DNA of 64,000 nucleotides from JARRQJ01 sp963761035 (GTDB lineage Bacteria > Pseudomonadota > Gammaproteobacteria > DRLM01), in the NCBI GenBank assembly GCA_963761035.1, contig CAVXFH010000002.1, forward strand, positions 992,001 to 1,056,000, read 5' to 3'. The translations under genes were made by a program, and so were the position numbers. Each line of letters starts with the position of its first letter. Position 1 is the stretch's first letter. Positions 1 to 10,314 of this stretch are shown piece after piece. The notes beneath the pieces were generated by a model. The model was given only the letters and a program-made list of their open reading frames with translations, was not told the DNA's origin and did no database searches.

Positions 1-132
1 GGATGCTAAACTGCTTGCCGCGGTTGCATCACGCACGCAGCTGCTGACGGCGCCCGCGCCGGCGGACTGAAAAGGCTCTCTGCGCGGCAAAACGATCGCC
101 AGCGGCGCCAGCGCACTATCGGCTACTGCCAT
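1..132 (-). CDS. Partial glycosyltransferase-like protein (N-terminus only)
   Basis: An open minus-strand frame begins with ATG at 132 and runs off the left edge with 44 codons and no stop. The residues LAIVLPRREPF followed by SAGAGAVSSCVRD resemble the start of GT-B glycosyltransferases, where a first beta strand is followed by a Gly/Ala-rich loop. It lies downstream of, and in the same direction as, another glycosyltransferase, which fits a surface-polysaccharide or LPS-core cluster. A 23-codon open frame on the opposite strand over the same bases looks like a shadow. Coding status is fairly likely; the product is a guess from the N-terminus and context. Confidence 0.5.
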   Translation of the reverse strand, partial: MAVADSALAPLAIVLPRREPFQSAGAGAVSSCVRDATAASSLAS

Positions 133-335
133 AAAGATCCACGTCCGAATAACCCCTAAAAATCATCTCGCCGCATAGACGCACAGTGCGATGAGGTCGT
201 GCCGACATCATAAACCCGGCGGAAAAGTTCATTATTCCGCCTTGTATCTACGCAATAGCCGCGCACTCGATCGTAGATGGATGCGGTTGCTTTTCACCGT
301 TTGCATTTCAAGGCGGGACATTTTTTCAATCCGCC

Positions 336-1463
336 CTACCCGGCGCGCGCCGCTACCGCTTCTCGATAAACTCCGAGGGTCGCGGCCAACATGCGCTCCA
401 AGGTAAATGCATGCCGCGACGGCATCCGCGGCGGCGTACCATACCATGCCGACAGGCGCTCCCGCACTTGTCTTATGTCTCCCCGCGGCACCCGGCCCTC
501 CGGAAAAATCGCGGCGAGCTGCTCGCCGACCCCTCCATGATCATAACCCACCACCGGCACGCCCATGCTTAATGCTTCGATCACGGTTCGCCCGAATGCC
601 TCTGGATACTTCGACATGGACAACACCACATTCGATACGGCCATAATCTCCTTCAGATCCTGACGATGGCCCGTGAAGACAATATTCCTCTCTACTCCCA
701 AAGCCCGGGCCCGCGCCATCAACTCGGCTTGGTAATTAAGTTTGTTTGCGTGCGCTCCCCCCACTATCAATCCGTAAATAGGCAGGCTGTCCTTCAGAGC
801 CGCGATAATTTCCAGCAAATCCTCCTGTCCTTTAAGACGGGTCAGCCGCGCCGGCAGCGTCGCGACGTAATTACCTTGTAATTGCGGATACTTCGTATAC
901 CATTCCCGCAACCACGCCTCCGAAGGTCTATATCCAAAACGATAGACCTGGGGATCGACGCCTCGAGGTATTACCCGGATATGGGAAGGATGCGCGCTTG
1001 GATAATTCTTTAAAATGTATTCCTTAACCGACTCGGAGATGGCGATGATGCGCTCGCCGCGCACCATCACCGAACTGTACCAGCCCGGCGTGTAGAAACC
1101 ATGTACGGTGGTAATCAGGGCCGGACGGTCCGCGCTCGGCAATCCTTTCCAGGCGCGATAGGCAATCCAGGCCGGCAGCCGCGAGCGGAGATGCATTACA
1201 TCAGGGCGCGCCTCGCGCAGAAAACGCCGTAATCTCGGGATCCAACGCAGGGTGGCCAAGCGCTTGGCTCCCACGTCCCAGTCCAAGTGCGTGCTGCCTT
1301 CGGCCTCCAACTGTTCCACCAAACGTCCGCCGGCGGATATCACGGTGGAGCGATGCCCTTCCTGCACCAGACGGCGCGCCACTTCCAAGGTACCGCGCTC
1401 AACACCGCCCATCTCCAGAGCGGGCAGCACTTGCACTACGCTTAAATGGCGCTGCTCAACCAC
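336..1463 (-). CDS. Glycosyltransferase family 4 protein
   Basis: A retaining GT-B glycosyltransferase of about 375 residues that would move a sugar from a nucleotide-sugar donor to a glycan or lipid acceptor at the cytoplasmic membrane face. The N-terminal half has the GGVERGTLEVARRL loop near residues 19-32. The C-terminal half has the family EX7E motif in PEAFGRTVIEA (Glu about 288 and 296), followed by GVPVVGYDHGGVGE. The open frame continues upstream to 1748, but that part is low-complexity shadow of the neighbouring gene. The GTG at 1463, just before VEQRHLSVVQVLP, gives a normal family N-terminus and overlaps the end of the upstream gene by about 20 bases. This suggests translational coupling with the ELM1-like gene. 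Donor and acceptor cannot be read from sequence; LPS core is the likeliest context. Confidence 0.85.
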   Translation of the reverse strand: MVEQRHLSVVQVLPALEMGGVERGTLEVARRLVQEGHRSTVISAGGRLVEQLEAEGSTHLDWDVGAKRLATLRWIPRLRRFLREARPDVMHLRSRLPAWIAYRAWKGLPSADRPALITTVHGFYTPGWYSSVMVRGERIIAISESVKEYILKNYPSAHPSHIRVIPRGVDPQVYRFGYRPSEAWLREWYTKYPQLQGNYVATLPARLTRLKGQEDLLEIIAALKDSLPIYGLIVGGAHANKLNYQAELMARARALGVERNIVFTGHRQDLKEIMAVSNVVLSMSKYPEAFGRTVIEALSMGVPVVGYDHGGVGEQLAAIFPEGRVPRGDIRQVRERLSAWYGTPPRMPSRHAFTLERMLAATLGVYREAVAARAG

Positions 1464-2374
1464 CGCTGATAGATCTCTGTCGCGCAGCGCGCCGACTCGT
1501 TGAACGGCGGTTGCGGCGCATGCAATGCCGTACCGGCCTGCCAGGCGGGAAAGAACACCACCAAACCTTCCAGCGCGGCAATCTCCTTGCCGGGCTTGCG
1601 CCGCGGCACCGGCAACACGCCAACGGCGGCGCCGGCGGTCAAGGCTCGATAAATCATCGCCACGTTGTCCTCGGTCAACCAAACCTGCTCGGCATCCTGG
1701 ATCCGGCTGGACAACCACTTGGCATCGGTGTCGTGATGGGGGATGCAAAACACATTTTGCCCGGACAGGCGCTGCAAGCGTTGTTCAGTCTCCGTGACGG
1801 TTTGCACGGTGGTGGTCAAATACCAGCGGTGATCGGGATAACGGGCGAGGATCTCGCCGACCTGCGCCAAAACTTGATCGTCGGACCAGCGAAACTGGGG
1901 TGCCGGTCCGCCGATCACCATCAGCCCCGTACCCGCCGTTTTGGAATGCGGTACACCGGGCGGGGGAAGGATGCCGCGGGTGGAGATCAATCGTTTGGAG
2001 TCGCGCCGCGCCTCCTGCTTCGTAACGATACACAAATCGAAGCACCAGCGCGGCAGATAGGGCTTGCTGAGCGTCACGCTACGCCCCCCGCGGGCCCAGC
2101 GGGCGGCGAACATCGACCAATGAGTCTCACGTCCGGCCCCGATCAGAATATCCGGATCGGGCAAATCGACGGCGGGGTAATAGCGGCGAAATAGATAACG
2201 CCACGCCTTCCACGCTCCCACCACGGGCGCCGCATAGACGCGCAACGCGCACTGCCCTTCCAACGCCTTGATCAGACCCCGGGCCTGATCTTCGAATTGC
2301 GATCGGCGATCGCGAAACCACCACACCACCACTGCGCGGGAAGCGCCGCGCGCGCCACCCTGGATGTCGGTCAC
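1442..2374 (-). CDS. ELM1/GtrOC1-like GT-B fold protein
   Basis: A 310-residue member of the mitochondrial fission ELM1-like family (DUF1022), which in bacteria sits in surface-glycan clusters and is thought to be glycosyltransferase-related. Family marks are the GGPAPQF loop around residues 155-161 and the LTEDNVAM segment around 233-240, followed by RALTAGAAVGVLP, a nucleotide-binding-like segment. The GTG start at 2374 was chosen because it overlaps the stop of the upstream zinc-finger gene (GTGA), and because the longer frame to 2476 only adds shadow of that gene. It is the middle gene of a minus-strand run: zinc-finger protein, ELM1-like, GT4. Its activity is not established by the sequence. 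Confidence 0.75.
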   Translation of the reverse strand: MTDIQGGARGASRAVVVWWFRDRRSQFEDQARGLIKALEGQCALRVYAAPVVGAWKAWRYLFRRYYPAVDLPDPDILIGAGRETHWSMFAARWARGGRSVTLSKPYLPRWCFDLCIVTKQEARRDSKRLISTRGILPPPGVPHSKTAGTGLMVIGGPAPQFRWSDDQVLAQVGEILARYPDHRWYLTTTVQTVTETEQRLQRLSGQNVFCIPHHDTDAKWLSSRIQDAEQVWLTEDNVAMIYRALTAGAAVGVLPVPRRKPGKEIAALEGLVVFFPAWQAGTALHAPQPPFNESARCATEIYQRWLSSAI

Positions 2375-2592
2375 ATACCACCGCGATCGCTCAGTACATA
2401 CTGGGCCCCACAATAAGGACACTTGGCCTGCCCGGTCTTTTCGATGGGCAAGAACACCCGGGGATGCGAGTTCCACAGACTCATACCGTCCATGGGGCAG
2501 TGCAAAGGCAGATCGGCGCGCGTGATCTCATAGCGATTCTGCGCGTTGGATGGAATAATTTTTTTCTTCAAGTTTCCTGACTCCGCGATCAC
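2371..2592 (-). CDS. Small zinc-finger (zf-CHCC type) protein
   Basis: A 73-residue protein with one zinc-binding domain: Cys in LHCPMD near residue 32, then the conserved HPRVFLPI segment, then CPYCG near residues 59-63, which is the zf-CHCC arrangement found in proteobacterial homologues related to NDUFS6. It starts 22 bases after ilvE ends, and its stop overlaps the GTG of the ELM1-like gene by four bases, so the three genes are probably co-transcribed. In many gammaproteobacteria a protein of this type lies between ilvE and LPS-core genes. Its cellular role is unknown. Confidence 0.75.
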   Translation of the reverse strand: MIAESGNLKKKIIPSNAQNRYEITRADLPLHCPMDGMSLWNSHPRVFLPIEKTGQAKCPYCGAQYVLSDRGGM

Positions 2593-2614
2593 GTTAACCC
2601 CCTTATCAAACCGC

Positions 2615-3544
2615 TCACAGCTTATTAACGAAGGTCAACCACTCCGGGTACTCTTTTCTGCGACCGTGCACCTGATCGAAGTACAGAGTTTGCAAACGCT
2701 CCGTGATCGGGCCGCGACTGCCGCTACCGATCAAGCGCCCGTCCACCTCGCGGATCGGCGTCACTTCCGCCGCGGTGCCGGTAAAAAAGGCCTCGTCGGC
2801 GATATACACCTCGTCGCGGGTAATACGTTTTTCCTGCACCGTCAAACCGATTTCTCCCGCCAGGGTGATGATGGTGTCGCGGGTGATGCCGTCCAGGGCC
2901 GAGGTCAACTCGGGCGTGTAGATCTTGCCGTTGCGGATGATGAAGATATTTTCGCCGCTGCCTTCCGCGACGTAGCCTTCGGCGTCCAACAGCATGGCTT
3001 CGTCGCAGCCGCTGGACAGGGCCTCGTTGAGGGCCAGCATGGAATTAAGGTAATTGGCGTTGGCCTTGGCCTTGCACATGGTGACGTTGACGTGATGGCG
3101 CGTATAAGAACTGGTGCGCACCTTGATGCCGCGCCGCAGATTTTCCTCGCCCATGTAGGCGCCCCATTCCCAGGCCGCCACCATTGCATGGGTCTGCAAT
3201 TTGTCGGCGCGCAAGCCCATGCCTTCGGCGCCATAGAAACACATGGGACGGATGTAGCCGGATTCCAGTTTGTTGTCCCGCACCACGGTGCGAATGGCCT
3301 CATTGACGACCGTCTTATCGTAGGGCATTACCATGCGCAGGATATGCGCCGAACGAAACAGGCGATCGGTATGTTCACGAAGACGAAATATGGCGGTGCC
3401 GCGCTCTGTTTTATAGGCGCGCACTCCCTCGAATACCCCCAGGCCATAGTGCAGGGTATGGGTCAATACATGCACCTTCGCATCGCGCCAGGGCACCAAC
3501 TTTCCGTCCAGCCAAATGACGCCATCGCGATCAGCCATCGACAT
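2615..3544 (-). CDS. ilvE: Branched-chain amino acid aminotransferase
   Basis: A 309-residue fold-type IV PLP enzyme that catalyses the last step of leucine, isoleucine and valine synthesis by transamination from glutamate in the cytosol. Visible marks are the HTLHYGLGVFEGVRAY segment near the N-terminus, the lysine-bearing CKAKANANYLNS stretch that carries the Schiff-base lysine, and EGSGENIFIIRNGKIYTP followed by GITRDTI. The length is normal. A GGGAGA ribosome site lies about eight bases before the ATG at 3544; a second ATG two codons on is also possible. It lies downstream of glnE and upstream of glycosyltransferases, the same order as in pseudomonads. Confidence 0.96.
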   Translation of the reverse strand: MSMADRDGVIWLDGKLVPWRDAKVHVLTHTLHYGLGVFEGVRAYKTERGTAIFRLREHTDRLFRSAHILRMVMPYDKTVVNEAIRTVVRDNKLESGYIRPMCFYGAEGMGLRADKLQTHAMVAAWEWGAYMGEENLRRGIKVRTSSYTRHHVNVTMCKAKANANYLNSMLALNEALSSGCDEAMLLDAEGYVAEGSGENIFIIRNGKIYTPELTSALDGITRDTIITLAGEIGLTVQEKRITRDEVYIADEAFFTGTAAEVTPIREVDGRLIGSGSRGPITERLQTLYFDQVHGRRKEYPEWLTFVNKL

Positions 3545-3595
3545 TGCGTATTTCTCCCAAGAATCTATATTTCATCGGCGTGCCATTTGTTCTTG

Positions 3596-6496
3596 TCACT
3601 CGCCGTCCTCCAGCAACATCGCCCACAACCGCAACACCGCCGACCGCTTGTCGGCGTACTCCTCCGCCTCCACCACGGCAGGCTCTTGCAACAGGGTAAG
3701 TTGATGTACTTTGGCTCGGTAGGCGCGATAGATGTCGCTCAACAAATCGGCATCCGCGGCGTCCACCAAACCGGCTCGCGCAAATCCTTCCAACAAGCGA
3801 ATATTGTCGGTATAGCGAAGCAGCTGGGGATAGGTGTGCGCCCATGCCAAGACGCCATATTGAACCATAAATTCAATATCGGCGATACCGCCCGCATCCT
3901 GTTTGAGGTCGAAGCGCTCGGGCTGACGCTGTCCTAACTCGGCGCGCATCCGCTGCCGCATTTCCCGCACCTCGCGGCGCAATTGCGCATTGTCCCGCGG
4001 CCTCCCCAACACCTCGCGGCGGACAGTAGTGAAGCGTTCCGCCAGCCTGGCATCACCGGCCACCACCCGGGCCCGCACCAGGGCCTGATGCTCCCAGGTC
4101 CAGGCATCATGGCGCTGATATTCGGCGTAGGCAGCCGCGCTGCTGACCAACATCCCGGAAGCGCCGCTGGGCCGCAGCCGCATATCCACTTCATATAACA
4201 CCCCCGCCGGGGTATGGGCCGTGAGCATGTGGATGATACGCTGGCCCAGACGCGCGAAAAACACGCTGTTGTCGATGGGCCTGGCGCCTTGCGTACCCAA
4301 GTCCTCGCCTTCGCTACCGTGCAAAAAGACCAAATCCAAATCTGAGCCATAGCCCAACTCGATGCCGCCCAGTTTGCCGTAGCCGACTATGGCGAACCCC
4401 GGCTCGATGACCTCGCCGTCGATCCGGCAGCGTGGCGTACCGTGTCGGTCCGCGAGATGTTCGCGGGCAAGACGCAGTGCGGCGCCGACCGCCACTTCGG
4501 CGATCTCCGTCAAATGATCGCTCACCACCATGAGGGGATAGACCCCGGCCACATCCGCCGCCGCCACCCGCAGCACATTGGCTTGCTGGAAATGGCGCAA
4601 TGCCTCCATGTGCCGCTCCAAATCCTTCCCGCCGACACGCGCCAGCTCCGCGGCGAGTTCCGCCTCCAAGGCGGCGCGGTTCAACGGCGCGTATAGCGTG
4701 CGGGGATCGAGCAATTCATCCAGCAACAGCGGGTGGCGCGTCAGCAACCCCGCGATCCAGGGACTGGCCGCGCACAAACGTACCAGCTGTGACAAGGCCA
4801 TGGGGTTTTCCGCCAGTAGCGCCAGGTAGGTGGTGCGGCCCGCGATCTTTTCCAGAAGATCCAACAGGCGCGCCAACACGGTATCGGGATACGGCGATCG
4901 CGCCGCCGCCCCTATCAATAAGGGCATGAGTCGATCCAAACGTCCGCGGCCCTGGGCACTGAGTTGCCGACAACTGGAGGATGCACGGCAACGCGTCAAC
5001 CGCGCGAGCACCTCCTCGGCTTGCTTGAACCCGGCGGCGTTCAAGAGCCTTTGCGCCGTCTCGCCGCGCAGGGTACCGGCCCACAGTTGCGCCAACTCCA
5101 TGCCGTCGTCGGTGACGGCCTGTCCGGTTTGCGGGGCGGCGAATACCTGTTGGAAATGCGCTTGAACCCGGCGGCGATGCCGATCGAGTTCGCCGACAAA
5201 GCGCTCCCAGTCGCCGTAACCCATGGCAAAGGCCAAACGTTCGCGGTCTTCGAGATTACTCGGCAGACTATGGGTCTGCCGATCCGCGTATTCCTGCAGA
5301 CGATTTTCGGTACGCCGCAAGAAACGATAGGCCTCGGCAAGCTCCGCGCCGACATGATCGGGCAAATAGCCGGCCGTCGCCAGACGTTGCAGCACGGTCA
5401 AGATAGGGCGTTCCTGCAATTCCGTTTCCCGACCGCCGCGGATCAACTGAAAGGCCTGACCGATAAATTCGATCTCACGGATGCCACCGCCGCCCAGCTT
5501 GATGTTGTCCGTCATGCCCTTGCGTTTCACCTCGGTCTCAATCAGCGCCTTCATGGCGCGCAGGGATTCAAACGCGCTGAAATCCAGATAGCGGCGATAG
5601 ACGAAGGGTTTGAGCATCGCCATCAGGCGCGCCCCGGCGGCACGGTCGCCCGCGACCACCGTCGCCTTGATCCAGGCATAGCGCTCCCACTCCCGGCCGT
5701 GGGCCTGGTAATACTCTTCCATGGCATCAAAACTCATTACCAGCGGACCGCTGTCCCCGAAGGGCCGCAACCGCATGTCCACCCGAAACACGATACCCTC
5801 CGCGGTCGCGGCTTGCAGGGCGCGAATCAAACGCCGTGCCACAGCGGTAAAATATTCTTGATTGCTGGCCGGGATCCGGCCGCCGACGGTCTCCCCATCT
5901 TGGTCGTAGGCGAAGATAAGATCAATGTCCGACGAAAAATTAAGTTCACCGGCCCCCAGCTTACCCATGCCGATCACTACCAGTCTTTGGCGCATCCCGC
6001 CACTTTCTCCCCGGGGCTCCCCCGATTCCTGCGCCTGCCAGGTATCCAGATAACCCAAGGCCAGATCGACGCATGCCGCCGCCAAGGCCGAGAGATCGGC
6101 CAAGGTTTCGCCCAAGTCCGCCCATCCAGCCAGATCCCGCCAGGCGATGCGCACCATCTCCCGGCGACGAAATTGGCGGAGGCAACTCAGAAGAGAAGCG
6201 TCATCCTTCACGTTCTGTAACAAGGCGCCGAGCCGCTCATTAAACACGCCCTCGGTATAAGCGCTGGTCAAATCACCGCAAGACACGAGTTCCGCCAATA
6301 AAGCGGGGACCAGGAAACAGCTTTGGGCCACGAAGGTGCTGGCCGCCCATACCATGGGCAAGGACGCCGCTACCGCTGGGTCGTCGCCGAGGCGCACGCC
6401 CTGGGAGCGGGCAGCCGCCGTGAATTGTTCCCAATACTGGGCCACTCGAGCATAGTGGCGCGGAGGCAAACTGTGGAAATCAGGAGTAAAGCTCAT
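3596..6496 (-). CDS. glnE: Bifunctional glutamine synthetase adenylyltransferase/deadenylylase
   Basis: A 966-residue protein with two nucleotidyltransferase halves that add and remove AMP on glutamine synthetase in answer to PII. The N-terminal half has FSSDIDLIFAYD near residues 188-199, the deadenylylase active site. The C-terminal half has GYGSDLDLVFLHG near residue 712, the adenylylase site. Both keep the GSD-x-D metal-binding aspartates, and GGIREIEF and GGIADIEFMVQ follow the two domains as in the family. The length is full. It is divergent from pilU with 135 bp between them and runs toward ilvE, 51 bp away. Confidence 0.97.
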   Translation of the reverse strand: MSFTPDFHSLPPRHYARVAQYWEQFTAAARSQGVRLGDDPAVAASLPMVWAASTFVAQSCFLVPALLAELVSCGDLTSAYTEGVFNERLGALLQNVKDDASLLSCLRQFRRREMVRIAWRDLAGWADLGETLADLSALAAACVDLALGYLDTWQAQESGEPRGESGGMRQRLVVIGMGKLGAGELNFSSDIDLIFAYDQDGETVGGRIPASNQEYFTAVARRLIRALQAATAEGIVFRVDMRLRPFGDSGPLVMSFDAMEEYYQAHGREWERYAWIKATVVAGDRAAGARLMAMLKPFVYRRYLDFSAFESLRAMKALIETEVKRKGMTDNIKLGGGGIREIEFIGQAFQLIRGGRETELQERPILTVLQRLATAGYLPDHVGAELAEAYRFLRRTENRLQEYADRQTHSLPSNLEDRERLAFAMGYGDWERFVGELDRHRRRVQAHFQQVFAAPQTGQAVTDDGMELAQLWAGTLRGETAQRLLNAAGFKQAEEVLARLTRCRASSSCRQLSAQGRGRLDRLMPLLIGAAARSPYPDTVLARLLDLLEKIAGRTTYLALLAENPMALSQLVRLCAASPWIAGLLTRHPLLLDELLDPRTLYAPLNRAALEAELAAELARVGGKDLERHMEALRHFQQANVLRVAAADVAGVYPLMVVSDHLTEIAEVAVGAALRLAREHLADRHGTPRCRIDGEVIEPGFAIVGYGKLGGIELGYGSDLDLVFLHGSEGEDLGTQGARPIDNSVFFARLGQRIIHMLTAHTPAGVLYEVDMRLRPSGASGMLVSSAAAYAEYQRHDAWTWEHQALVRARVVAGDARLAERFTTVRREVLGRPRDNAQLRREVREMRQRMRAELGQRQPERFDLKQDAGGIADIEFMVQYGVLAWAHTYPQLLRYTDNIRLLEGFARAGLVDAADADLLSDIYRAYRAKVHQLTLLQEPAVVEAEEYADKRSAVLRLWAMLLEDGE

Positions 6497-6631
6497 GAAC
6501 TGAAGATAAGCCTCTAAAAATTAGACACATAAGTCAACCTAACGCCCTTGTAGGCCATCATAACACCACTCAAGCCGTCCTCGTCCAAGCCGATATTCAT
6601 TAGAGTTATTCGCTATCACCGGGAGACGTTC

Positions 6632-7846
6632 ATGGAGTTTCGCGACTTTTTAAAATTCATGGTGGTTAAAGACGCCTCAGACCTTTATCTCACCACAGGT
6701 GCCCCTCCCACGGCGCGCATTCAAGGGATGATGGCTCCCGTAGAGACGACTCCCATGTCGGCGGAGCGGTTGCGCGACTTCGCCTTTAACCTCATGGACG
6801 AACAGAAACGCCAGGCCTTTCAACAAAACCCCGAAATGAATCTGGCGTTGTCGGAATCGGGCATCGGTCGTTTTCGCGTCAACATTTTCATGCAGCGCAA
6901 TCAAATCGGAATGGTGATTCGCGCCATCAAATTGGAAATTCCCCAATGGGAAGACTTGGGGCTGCCGCAAATTCTCACCAAGCTGGTGATGCAAAAGCGC
7001 GGCCTGGTATTGTTCGTGGGCGGCACCGGATCCGGCAAATCTACCTCGCTGGCATCGCTCATCGATTTCCGCAATGCCAACTCGGCGGGCCATATCATCA
7101 CCATCGAAGATCCCATCGAATTCGTACATCGCCACAAAAAATCCATCGTCAACCAGCGTGAAGTGGGCATTGACACCACCAGCTACGCCGAAGCCTTGAA
7201 AAACACCTTGCGCCAAGCACCCGACGTCATTCTCGTCGGCGAGATTCGAGCCCGCGAAACCATGGAACACGCCATCGTCTTCGCCGAGACCGGCCATTTG
7301 TGTCTGTCGACGCTCCATGCCAATAACGCCAATCAGGCCCTGGACCGTATCATCAACTTTTTCCCGGAGGAAAAACGCAATCAATTGCTCATGGACCTGT
7401 CGCTGAACATCCGTGGTATCGTCTCGCAGCGTTTGATCCCCACCGTGGACGGCAAACGCGCTGTGGCAGTCGAGGTGTTGTTGGGAACACCGATGATTTG
7501 CGATCTGATTTTGAAAGGCGAGGTGCATAAGATCAAAGAAATCATGGAAAAATCGGAAAATATCGGCATGCGGACCTTCGACGGGGCCCTGTATCGACTC
7601 TACAAGTCCGGCCGGATCACCCTCGAAGAGGCGTTGCGCAACGCCGACTCGCAGAACAACTTACGTCTACGCATTAGCTTGGAGGAGAGGGGCGGCGATC
7701 CGACTGCCTCCGCGCCATCATCTCCTGAACCCAACAAGGTGGCGACAGCCGGCGCGGCGCAAAGAAACGTCGCCGTAGCGCTGAGTTCGGGTCTAAACTT
7801 GAGTCTGGTAGATGATGACGATCAAGTATCGGGTCTAAGACGCTAG
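6632..7846 (+). CDS. pilU: Type IV pilus retraction ATPase-like protein PilU
   Basis: A 404-residue secretion-type hexameric ATPase that works with PilT in pulling back type IV pili for twitching. Walker A is GGTGSGKST at residues 130-138. The Walker B and Asp/His boxes follow: VILVGEIRARETMEHA near 199-214 and LSTLHANNANQALDRI near 225-240. The N-terminus (MEFRDFLKFMVVKDASDLYL) matches PilU rather than PilT. A GGGAGA site lies seven bases before the ATG. In pseudomonads pilU follows pilT, but no pilT lies beside it here. The last 45 or so residues after SLEERGGDP are Ala/Ser/Pro-rich and look non-conserved. Confidence 0.93.
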   Translation: MEFRDFLKFMVVKDASDLYLTTGAPPTARIQGMMAPVETTPMSAERLRDFAFNLMDEQKRQAFQQNPEMNLALSESGIGRFRVNIFMQRNQIGMVIRAIKLEIPQWEDLGLPQILTKLVMQKRGLVLFVGGTGSGKSTSLASLIDFRNANSAGHIITIEDPIEFVHRHKKSIVNQREVGIDTTSYAEALKNTLRQAPDVILVGEIRARETMEHAIVFAETGHLCLSTLHANNANQALDRIINFFPEEKRNQLLMDLSLNIRGIVSQRLIPTVDGKRAVAVEVLLGTPMICDLILKGEVHKIKEIMEKSENIGMRTFDGALYRLYKSGRITLEEALRNADSQNNLRLRISLEERGGDPTASAPSSPEPNKVATAGAAQRNVAVALSSGLNLSLVDDDDQVSGLRR

Positions 7847-8162
7847 CATCCTCCCGTCCGAACAGGAACTTCGTACCGGGCCATTACTGGCCAGATTCCC
7901 TCTCCCGGGAAAACTTCATCGTCTTCATCCTTAATTAATGGTTGGGTCGCAGTCACTTCGTTAAGAAGGTATTTTATGGACAAAACCACTCCCCTTATGT
8001 TGTTTGTCTCGGCAATCATCGCGGGGTCCATGCCATCTTTCATTTAGCCCTGTGACGCGCACAGCCGCATAAACATTAACTACACGAAAAAACTCAATAA
8101 AAAAGCCCTGCCGTTGTCACGGCAGGGCTTTTAGCTTGAGGCATTATCTCAAAAACAGCTTT
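7847..8162. other. Convergent gap between pilU and groEL
   Basis: 316 bases between two genes that point at each other. The only structure I can support is the strong hairpin at 8101-8132. A 66-codon minus-strand frame at 7843-8043 has no ribosome site or recognisable domain and overlaps the end of pilU, so I do not count it. Confidence 0.6.
8101..8132 (-). terminator. Rho-independent terminator of groESL (bidirectional)
   Basis: A perfect 13-bp stem (AAAAGCCCTGCCG pairing with CGGCAGGGCTTTT) closes on a six-base loop TTGTCA at 8114-8119. On the minus strand the stem runs into a T-rich tract (TTTTTTATTGAG), which suits termination of groEL 30 bases after its stop. The plus-strand side also has T residues, so pilU transcripts may end here too. 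Confidence 0.9.
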
Positions 8163-9818
<1,656 letters not shown>

Positions 9819-9852
9819 GTCTAATCCTCCAGAATATTCAAAATCTTATTGA

Positions 9853-10143
9853 TTAAGCTTCCAATACGGCCATGATGTCGTCTTCGCGCATCACTACCAG
9901 TTCTTCGCCGTCAACCTTGACCTCTGTGCCGGAATATTTGCCGAACAACACCTTGTTACCGACCTTGACATCCAAGGGACGGACGTCGCCGTTCTCAAGG
10001 ATCTTGCCGTGACCCACGGCGATAACCTCGCCACGGCTCGGCTTCTCGGCAGCGGTATCCGGAATCACGATTCCACCCGCCGTTTTACGTTCTTCCTCAA
10101 GGCGGCGGACAATGACACGATCATGCAATGGACGAATCTTCAT
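9853..10143 (-). CDS. groES: 10-kDa co-chaperonin GroES
   Basis: A 96-residue heptameric lid of the GroEL chamber. The start MKIRPLHDRVIVRRLEEE, the mobile loop EERKTAGGIVIPDTAAEKP (residues 16-34) and the FGKYSGTEVKVDGEE roof segment are all present. It is the first gene of the groESL operon. A GGGAGA-type site lies just before the ATG. Transcription probably starts at the promoter near 10238-10268 and is under HrcA control through the CIRCE element. Confidence 0.99.
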   Translation of the reverse strand: MKIRPLHDRVIVRRLEEERKTAGGIVIPDTAAEKPSRGEVIAVGHGKILENGDVRPLDVKVGNKVLFGKYSGTEVKVDGEELVVMREDDIMAVLEA

Positions 10144-10211
10144 TCGAAAATCTCCCTTAATTTATTCAAAACAATTAGTTACTATGAACATCAAAAGCCG
10201 GCGAGGGATTA

Positions 10212-10238
10212 TTAGCACTCGCCAGCGGTGAGTGCCAA
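10212..10238 (-). promoter_or_regulatory. CIRCE operator (HrcA binding site)
   Basis: TTAGCACTC, nine bases, then GAGTGCCAA. This matches the CIRCE consensus TTAGCACTC-N9-GAGTGCTAA with one mismatch. It lies 69 bases before the groES ATG and just downstream of a sigma-70 promoter, so it should block transcription when HrcA is active and release it on heat shock. No hrcA gene is in this window. Confidence 0.93.
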
Positions 10239-10268
10239 TTATAATAGTGGCGAAAATTGCAGAGTCAA
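10238..10268 (-). promoter_or_regulatory. Sigma-70 promoter of groESL
   Basis: On the minus strand a -35 box TTGACT lies at 10268-10263. The -10 is either TATTAT at 10246-10241 (16-bp spacer) or TATAAT at 10243-10238 (19-bp spacer). The CIRCE operator follows at once, so the transcript should start at or within it. Confidence 0.75.
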
Positions 10269-10314
10269 GCCCGGAGAGGACAAATATTTTCGGGCGGGTC
10301 CTAAATGATACTGG

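Noticed and set aside
2..70. Plus-strand frame at the left edge ending in TGA at 68
   Set aside because: The minus-strand frame over the same bases starts with ATG and reads like a glycosyltransferase N-terminus, so the plus frame is taken as its shadow.
2546..3937. Long plus-strand frame across ilvE (463 codons)
   Set aside because: It is antisense to a clear ilvE and glnE with conserved motifs; long antisense frames are usual in GC-rich genes.
4964..6220. Long plus-strand frame across glnE (418 codons)
   Set aside because: It is antisense to a complete GlnE; no domain was recognised in it.
7843..8043. 66-codon minus-strand frame between pilU and groEL
   Set aside because: It overlaps the end of pilU, has no ribosome site and no recognisable domain; the gap is better explained as a convergent terminator region.
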